The position numbers were made by a program, and so were the translations under genes. DNA of 44,799 bases from a virus. Below are positions 40,104-44,799 of this stretch, piece by piece. The stretch's first letter is position 1, and every line of letters begins with the position of its first letter. Location: the IMG/VR virus record IMGVR_UViG_3300047495_000021, positions 1 through 44,799 of that record. One strand, 5' to 3'. The notes under the pieces are model-generated. The model made no database searches. It was not told where the DNA came from and worked only from the letters and a program-made list of their open reading frames with translations.

Positions 40104-40751
40104 TTACCGCCCCCAGGGCGGTGCAGCGTTGCCGCTAGGCTGTTGGCCCCAGGCTGGTGTAGGAGCGGCTTGCGCTGGCGCGGGCGGCTGTGTAGCCGTG
40201 CCACCCCATGATGCCGGGGTAACGGTAGCTTGCGGCGCTGGCTGGGCGGCAGGCGCACCCCAAGCAGGCGTTGGCGCAGGCGTTGGCGCAGGCGTTGCTT
40301 GCGGTGGCGGGGCAGCAGGTTGTGCGGGGCCGGTCGGCGCGGCTTGCCGCACGGGCGGTTGCCCGTGCATGTCGAATACAGCCGAAATTTCGGTGTATTT
40401 TTCATCGTTCTTTTGCGACGTAACAAGCACCACAAAAGGCTTGTTGAACAATTCCGCTGCGTTTTCACTTTCCAGAACATATTGCCCGGTTACATGGCAA
40501 AGCGATGAAAGTTGTTTGCTCGCAATTTCCGCTGCTTGCGGGTTTTCGTTCCACAAATTCAGTCTGTAGCCGCCTTCAAAATTCTTTGAAGGACCATCAA
40601 TCACGCGCAAAGTAAATTCCAGCATACCGCTTTGCGGCTTGTCTTTCACCGATTTACGGTGGCCCGCAATAATCACAACCGGATGTTTGCCGAGCGGCCA
40701 TGTAGCCGATCCGGTTGCAGGTTCAACTTGCCTTGCATCAAACCACGCCAT
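40104..40751 (-). CDS. DUF669-like single-stranded DNA-binding protein
   Basis: 215 residues: ATWPLGKHPVVIIAGHRKSV, GMLEFTLRVIDGPSKNFEGG, YRLNLWNENPQAAEIASKQL, the OB-fold-like core of DUF669 proteins, which act as phage SSB. From about 130 a long Pro/Ala/Gln/Thr-rich tail ends NAAPPWGR, in place of the acidic tip seen in bacterial SSB. Directly below the Sak4-like ATPase, a standard annealing-recombination pair. Confidence 0.75.
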   Translation of the reverse strand: MAWFDARQVEPATGSATWPLGKHPVVIIAGHRKSVKDKPQSGMLEFTLRVIDGPSKNFEGGYRLNLWNENPQAAEIASKQLSSLCHVTGQYVLESENAAELFNKPFVVLVTSQKNDEKYTEISAVFDMHGQPPVRQAAPTGPAQPAAPPPQATPAPTPAPTPAWGAPAAQPAPQATVTPASWGGTATQPPAPAQAAPTPAWGQQPSGNAAPPWGR

Positions 40752-40753
40752 TT

Positions 40754-41431
40754 TTAACTTCCTTGTATTTTAGCAATGATATGGGAAAGGTTTGCCGGTT
40801 CCCATAAATCCAGCCTGCCAAGCCGATTGCGTGCGTTGCATTGCACATTCTCACGGCAACACAAAGCAACTTGTTCAATCCCGCTTGCGTCGCGACTACG
40901 CTGCATAAACAGAACGTTGTCGAAATAGTATGGCAAATTAGGTGCCAGCTTCGGCATGGCGGCGTAGGGTTCAAACCACACGCTGCCATTTTCCAAAACT
41001 GATTTGGTTGCCTTGCACGTCATCCATACATTTTTATTAGGTATGTTGCAATAATCCAGCACAAGCGCGCAGATTTCGCTGACTGTTTCTGGCGAGTATT
41101 TTCGCGCATCATTCTTATATTTGCGGCGGTTCTCGCCTAGCGCCTGATCGGCTATTGCGGAAATACTGTCAAAATAAATGTTAACTAAATTTTTTTGCTG
41201 CTTAATCCACGGTATAAGGTTGCGAGCTTCCGTTGCAGTTTCACAAGGCACATAAGATAAGCCCGCGCCTTTCAACGATAGGGTGCCGGGTTCGGTCGCG
41301 ATCAATAGCGTGGAACGGCGCGCGTCCGGTAAGCTGGCGGCAATTGGTGTTTTCCCAGCGCCAGCCATACCGTAAATCATTGTATTGATTTTATCGGATG
41401 GTATGGTGTCTGTGTTATAGATTGTGGGCAT
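40754..41431 (-). CDS. Sak4-like RecA-fold ATPase (recombination)
   Basis: 225 residues. Walker A GMAGAGKT at 21-28, Walker B IYFDS at 85-89, then a conserved VWMTCKATK-type strand. These short RecA-like proteins act in phage homologous recombination together with an SSB, which here is the next gene. Start adjoins the previous stop. One TGTGGGCA (41423-41430) lies at its start codon. Confidence 0.83.
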   Translation of the reverse strand: MPTIYNTDTIPSDKINTMIYGMAGAGKTPIAASLPDARRSTLLIATEPGTLSLKGAGLSYVPCETATEARNLIPWIKQQKNLVNIYFDSISAIADQALGENRRKYKNDARKYSPETVSEICALVLDYCNIPNKNVWMTCKATKSVLENGSVWFEPYAAMPKLAPNLPYYFDNVLFMQRSRDASGIEQVALCCRENVQCNARNRLGRLDLWEPANLSHIIAKIQGS

Positions 41432-41848
41432 TTAGTCGCTATCTCTTTCAATGAGCGTAATTTCGACAAGCGCTGGTTTGATTGTAAGCACGTCATTCAA
41501 AATTTGTTGCTGTTCAACTGGCATTGCTTCATAGATTTTAACGTCTAGCGAAGCTTTCCAGGCAATGACTTCGGTTACGTCAACTTCAGGAAATTCTTTC
41601 GTTAAACGATCCAATGCGGCTGTGATTTTATCGTTGTCTCTATCTAACGTGTAAGTCAATTTACGCACGCATTTTAATTCTTTGTCAGCGCTGTAAAACG
41701 TGCCTTTATCGGGCACGCCTTCAAATTCAGCAAAAAATAATTCAATGCGTGCGTAACCTTCATCTTTTTTTGCGGCAGTCAAGCGTGATTTGGCGATCAA
41801 CCAATTGCAGCGTAATTTCAACCTGCTAAGCATTGTTATTCGCCGCAT
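41432..41848 (-). CDS. Hypothetical first gene of the leftward replication operon (138 aa)
   Basis: 138 residues from the ATG at 41848, or 133 from 41833 (MLSRLKLRCNWLIAKSRLTA). A basic N-terminus, strand-rich middle (RIELFFAEFEGVPDKGTFYS) and acidic helices later. It directly precedes Sak4 and DUF669, so a recombination or annealing partner is possible. Not recognised. Confidence 0.6.
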   Translation of the reverse strand: MRRITMLSRLKLRCNWLIAKSRLTAAKKDEGYARIELFFAEFEGVPDKGTFYSADKELKCVRKLTYTLDRDNDKITAALDRLTKEFPEVDVTEVIAWKASLDVKIYEAMPVEQQQILNDVLTIKPALVEITLIERDSD

Positions 41849-41973
41849 CCCGCATTCACGTTTATGTCACTTATAGCCTGCCGCTTAGCGTGTCAACTGC
41901 TTTTCTTAGTCAATGATGGCTTGCACTTTAGTTGACTAAGATGTATGCCGATCACAGAAAAATGAGGTGCATG
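41849..41973. promoter_or_regulatory. Divergent promoter region of the replication block
   Basis: Leftward: TTGACA (41896-41891) with TAAGTG at 17-base or TATAAG at 15-base spacing. Rightward candidates are TTGCAC (41921) with TATGCC at 17 bases, or TTGACT (41932), weaker. A perfect 9-bp inverted repeat, CTTAGTCAA (41905-41913) and TTGACTAAG (41932-41940), with an 18-base spacer lies in between, placed like an operator over both. Confidence 0.55.
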
Positions 41974-42204
41974 ATGCTTTGGCAGTCTTTGAAAGTAGTC
42001 ACGCAAGCGATGCTACAAAATCGCACGCGTAATTTAACATACGCCAAGATCGCGGAAGAAGTCATGCAGTATTGCCCACAAGATCAGCAAATAACAGCGG
42101 CTTGGCTTGAACAGTTTGCAACAGACCGTATTAAAGCCCCGTCGGTTGATAAGGTGCAGGTTCTTTACGAATACTTGTCAAAGCAGCCGCTTATTTCTGC
42201 ATAA
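41974..42204 (+). CDS. Small helical protein, possible regulator (76 aa)
   Basis: 76 residues from the ATG at 41974 with GAGG six bases upstream; 41971 and 41962 are alternatives. LWQSLKVVTQAMLQNRTRNL, then TYAKIAEEVMQYC, ITAAWLEQFATDRIKAPSVD. Two or three helices with a TYAKIAEEV...ITAAWLEQF arrangement like a helix-turn-helix. It sits directly at the divergent promoter, so it may regulate replication genes. HTH call is by eye. Confidence 0.5.
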   Translation: MLWQSLKVVTQAMLQNRTRNLTYAKIAEEVMQYCPQDQQITAAWLEQFATDRIKAPSVDKVQVLYEYLSKQPLISA

Positions 42205-42235
42205 CTTGCACGCTGTAATAACTAAGGCGGCGTTT

Positions 42236-44590
42236 ATGGCCTTGTCAGATATTCCGCAAGAATTGCGGCAGTTAAATCAATGGATAAATTGGAAATACGA
42301 GGAAATTGATGGTAAACAGACTAAAATTCCCCTACGTTCTATTGATGGAAAAAAGGCCAGCGTCACCGATCCTAGGGATTGGACGGATTTCTTTTCAGCA
42401 AATGCTGCTATCCAATACTGCGCTGGCATCGGGTTCGTCTTTACCGCCGACGATCCCTATTGCGGTTTGGATTTCGACAACAAATCTAATGATGCGGCGG
42501 TTAATATCTATATACGCGAAACTGTGCAAAAAATCGCCAGTTACGCGGAAATCACGCCTAGCGGATTTGGCCTGCATTCTATTGTCAAAGCAAAATTACC
42601 TGGCAACGGTCGCAGGCGCGGCGCTTTGGAAATCTATGACACAAAACGTTTCTTCACCTTTACAGGAAACGTATATTTAAATGCGCCAATTGCCGAACGT
42701 CAATCCGAAGTTGTCGAATTGTGGCAATCAATCGGACCAGCCCAAACCGTTGAAACAATTGCTACGGGCAACGATGCGGAAATCTATACCGATGACGAAA
42801 TACTCGCCAAGGCCAAAGAGGCTGTTAATGGCGAGAAATTCGCAAGGCTATTTTCTGGCGATTGGGAAAGCGATTACGGCGACAAATCCCAATCGGAAGC
42901 GGATTTTGCGCTTATCAACATTCTGGCGTTTTATTCGCGGAATTTAACGCAAACAATTCGGATTTTTCGTGCAAGCGGTTTAGGCCAGCGCCAAAAGGCG
43001 CAACGCGGTAGCTATGTGAGTTTGATGGCGCGGCGCGCGTTTGATCGCATGCCCGCGACCGTTTCAACCGTGACCGGCAGTGGCCCGTGGTTTGATGCGC
43101 GAGTGATAGCCCCCTGGGCGCCATCACTCGCCCAGGGGGCCGCGCTAGGGGCAGCAATCGGCATTGCGCACACGCCAGCGCCCAAGGAAGCTAGCCTAAG
43201 CCTTCCCCCCGTGGCAAGCCTGCCGCCCATTCCTGGCCTTGTGGGCAAGCTTATGGCCCATTGCTGGCACAGAAGCACCTATCCCGTGGCGGAAGTCGCT
43301 ATTGCGTCCGCATTGGCTTCCATGGCGCTCCTAGCCGGGCGAACGTATCGGATCGGCAGCAATGGCCTAAGCCTGTATATTTTGGTTATGGCAAAAACTT
43401 CTATTGGTAAATCTTTTGCGTATCAAGCGCAACACGCATGGCAAAACGCGTTAATTCGGCGCTATCAAAATCCAACAGGCGGCGGTCAATATAAACAGCG
43501 TTGCGAATATCTTGAAGGAATGATTACTGGTAAAATTGGAAGTGCATCAGGCGTTGCGCAGCATGTTGTGCGGCATCCTAATTCGCTTTGTCAATATGAT
43601 GAATTTGTTAACAAAATGAAGGAAATTGCGCATCCTCGTGCAAATCCTAATGACTTAGCAATTCAAGGCGAATTATTATCGCTAACTGATAATTCGCAAC
43701 CCGGCGCGATCTATCGCGAAAAATCATATTCGCAACGCGGCGGTAAAGAGAAGTTGCCGCCGGTCATTTCGCCAGCCTTCACCCTACTTGGAACCGGCAC
43801 GCCAGAAGGTTTCTATAATGATCTTGGTAACGGCATGCTTGAAGGCGGGTTTTTGCCGCGTTTCATCATTATGGAATACGAAGGCACGCTGCCGGAAGAG
43901 AACGAAAATGTTGTGACTGAAATTGACAGCGGTATGCTTGACGAAATTGCGTTGCATTTTAATAGAGCGTTTGATCTTAACGCAGTAATTACTGGCGACA
44001 TTAATCAGATTATTAATGTTGAAGCTGATAAATTTGCATCCGTTAAATTAACAGAATGGAAACGTTTGTGTGAAACCGCAGTGCGGCACGCGCACGGTGA
44101 AGGGCAACCGACCGCCGGTTTATGGTCGCGCGCTATTCAACACGTCTATAAGATTGCCGCGCTAATTGCTATTGGGGTAAATCCCCACAAACCAGTAATT
44201 TTAAGTGAATACGTTTATTATGCTAGATTGATAGTTGAGCCGGGCATTCATCGCATTGTGGGGAAGCTACAAACTGGCGAAGTAGGGCAAGGCGATAGCC
44301 GGTGCGAAGCGGAAGTGCGCAATTATGTGCGGCGAGTTAGGTCACAAGGTCTAGGTTTTGTGGAAGCTTACCCTGGCTTTAGTCGCGAAATTGCGCAAAC
44401 GGCTTATTTACAGATTGGACCTATGAAATGGTTTGTCACTAAACGCGGTGCGTTTAAGTCGCATAAACTTGGCGAAAGCCGTGGCTTTGATGAAACTATT
44501 AACGCTATGATAACTGGTGGTGAATTTGAACGTAAAGATTTTGCCATAATTAACGGCAGAAAGGTTAAAGCCCTTCTGCCGTTATTTTAA
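42236..44590 (+). CDS. PrimPol-DUF3987 fusion (primase-helicase)
   Basis: 784 residues from the ATG at 42236 with AAGG. N-terminal AEP-type primase-polymerase like NrS-1: GLDFDN at 77-82 (Asp79, Asp81), SGFGLH at 109-114, EIYDTKRFFTFTGN at 132-145. Then the helical segment SEADFALINILAFYSRNL and FRASGLGQRQK, typical of the PrimPol C-terminal region. A Pro/Ala linker (about 285-335) leads to DUF3987 with Walker A AKTSIGKS at 386-393. Both parts are complete. It can make primers and probably unwind DNA at the origin, replacing separate primase and DnaB-type helicase. Confidence 0.85.
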   Translation: MALSDIPQELRQLNQWINWKYEEIDGKQTKIPLRSIDGKKASVTDPRDWTDFFSANAAIQYCAGIGFVFTADDPYCGLDFDNKSNDAAVNIYIRETVQKIASYAEITPSGFGLHSIVKAKLPGNGRRRGALEIYDTKRFFTFTGNVYLNAPIAERQSEVVELWQSIGPAQTVETIATGNDAEIYTDDEILAKAKEAVNGEKFARLFSGDWESDYGDKSQSEADFALINILAFYSRNLTQTIRIFRASGLGQRQKAQRGSYVSLMARRAFDRMPATVSTVTGSGPWFDARVIAPWAPSLAQGAALGAAIGIAHTPAPKEASLSLPPVASLPPIPGLVGKLMAHCWHRSTYPVAEVAIASALASMALLAGRTYRIGSNGLSLYILVMAKTSIGKSFAYQAQHAWQNALIRRYQNPTGGGQYKQRCEYLEGMITGKIGSASGVAQHVVRHPNSLCQYDEFVNKMKEIAHPRANPNDLAIQGELLSLTDNSQPGAIYREKSYSQRGGKEKLPPVISPAFTLLGTGTPEGFYNDLGNGMLEGGFLPRFIIMEYEGTLPEENENVVTEIDSGMLDEIALHFNRAFDLNAVITGDINQIINVEADKFASVKLTEWKRLCETAVRHAHGEGQPTAGLWSRAIQHVYKIAALIAIGVNPHKPVILSEYVYYARLIVEPGIHRIVGKLQTGEVGQGDSRCEAEVRNYVRRVRSQGLGFVEAYPGFSREIAQTAYLQIGPMKWFVTKRGAFKSHKLGESRGFDETINAMITGGEFERKDFAIINGRKVKALLPLF

Positions 44591-44595
44591 GGTTT
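44552..44595. terminator. Terminator overlapping the end of the PrimPol gene
   Basis: AACGGCAGAA (44552-44561) pairs with TTCTGCCGTT (44574-44583), 12-base loop, followed by ATTTTAAGGTTTTT. The 3' arm and loop are coding. It may act in both directions against the convergent Gly/Tyr-rich frame. Confidence 0.6.
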
Positions 44596-44799
44596 TTAGC
44601 CGTCGCCGTAGCCGCCGTAGCCGCCGTAGCCGCCGTAGCCGCTGCCTTCGCCGTAGCCGCTGCCGTAGCCGCTGCCGCTGCCGCTGCCGCTGCCGCCGCC
44701 GCTGCTGCTGCCGCCGCCGCCGTTGCCGTAGCCGTAGCCGCTGCTGCTGCCGCCGCCGCCGTAGCCGCTGCCGCTGCCGCTGCCGCTGCCGCTGCCGCT
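44596..44799 (-). CDS. Gly/Tyr/Ser-rich repeat protein, C-terminal part (runs off the window end)
   Basis: On the minus strand the frame is open from 44799 to a TAA at 44598-44596: 67 codons of Gly with Ser, Tyr and single Asn, Glu and Asp, ending GYGGYGGYGGYGDG. The repeat keeps a strict 3-base phase throughout, and non-Gly codons are nearly all NAC or AGC. The stop follows the repeat immediately. It is in the frame expected for the continuation of the ORF starting at 125 if one base (mod 3) is missing between the two ends. Selection on a protein, or simple triplet slippage, would both keep the phase. Confidence 0.45.
   Translation of the reverse strand, partial: SGSGSGSGSGSGYGGGGSSSGYGYGNGGGGSSSGGGSGSGSGSGYGSGYGEGSGYGGYGGYGGYGDG
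44599..44799. repeat. Right-end GCC-phase repeat
   Basis: GCC alternating with GTA, GCC, GCT, once each GTC, TTC and GTT. It contains subarrays: GCCGTAGCC repeats (44605-44639), GCCGCT repeats (from 44670, and again to the end), and a block shared with the left end (44711-44765). Confidence 0.9.

Noticed and set aside
40265-40305. GGCGTTGGCGCA tandem as a regulatory repeat
   Set aside because: It lies in the Pro/Ala/Thr-rich coding tail and reflects repeated residues.
40055-40569. Overlapping frames opposite or shifted in the DUF669-like gene
   Set aside because: They arise from the repetitive Pro/Ala/Gln codons; only the 40104-40751 frame has the family core and correct spacing.
1-44799. 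Terminal repeats as true telomeres or hairpin ends
   Set aside because: Both ends carry the same repeat in direct, not inverted, orientation, and the sequence is a triplet-phase tract. A break in assembly within a tandem repeat explains this better.
1-44799. tRNA, rRNA, CRISPR, insertion sequence or integrase genes
   Set aside because: None seen on reading both strands: no cloverleaf with conserved arms, no spaced identical repeats, no transposase or recombinase motif. A short tRNA could still be missed by eye.

Overview
The window looks like an almost complete genome (44.8 kb) of a tailed double-stranded DNA phage with a contractile tail (myovirus type). It carries a terminase-portal-capsid block and a tail block with a DUF3383-type sheath, a tube protein, frameshifted chaperones, a tape measure, a hub, a spike and gp25/J/I-like baseplate proteins. 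It also has its own replication genes and a lysis gene set. Lipoprotein signals with Rz/Rz1-like layout point to a Gram-negative host. A DUF6948-like gene and the general style of the small genes fit an alphaproteobacterial host, but that is only an inference. I see no integrase, no recognisable CI-type repressor gene, no tRNA, no insertion sequence and no CRISPR array.

Layout. A divergent control region (about 620-1142) has leftward genes on one side (454-618, 112-384, then a Gly/Tyr/Ser-rich frame that runs off the left end) and rightward genes on the other. Rightward from 1143 come many very small, tightly overlapping early genes (1143-5306), a VRR-NUC nuclease, a T4-type lysozyme (5303-5740), two surface or adhesin-like proteins (5821-8327) and a membrane/lipoprotein cluster (8467-9892). 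The virion block follows in canonical order: small and large terminase, portal, head morphogenesis, DUF2213 protein, decoration, major capsid, connectors, sheath, tube, G/GT chaperones, tape measure, baseplate, fibre (9961-30927), then a TIM-barrel-like protein (30999-31904).

From 41848 down to 31937 the genes are leftward: unknown protein, Sak4-like ATPase, DUF669-like ssDNA-binding protein, unknown protein, Cas4/RecB-like nuclease, SF2 helicase, zinc/AT-hook protein, small protein, sliding-clamp-like protein, small protein, family B DNA polymerase, and an Ala/Pro-rich protein. A second divergent promoter region (about 41850-41970) separates them from a rightward small gene and a large PrimPol-DUF3987 fusion (42236-44590). 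PrimPol, polymerase, clamp-like protein, helicase, nuclease, Sak4 and ssDNA-binding protein together form a largely self-sufficient replication/recombination set.

Both window ends lie inside one GCC-phase codon repeat. Read leftward it is an open frame that starts at 125 and, if the molecule is circular or concatemeric, ends at 44596, so the contig appears broken inside a repetitive gene. Other signals not explained by ordinary genes are: a strongly over-represented, strand-biased octamer TGTGGGCA (17 copies on +, 6 on -, read by eye); a reused promoter-leader module; two cassettes that share promoter leader and terminator but carry different small genes; three palindromic operator-like sites with surrounding iteron-like repeats; a canonical -1 slippery site in the tail chaperone gene; and a hairpin that hides a ribosome binding site.
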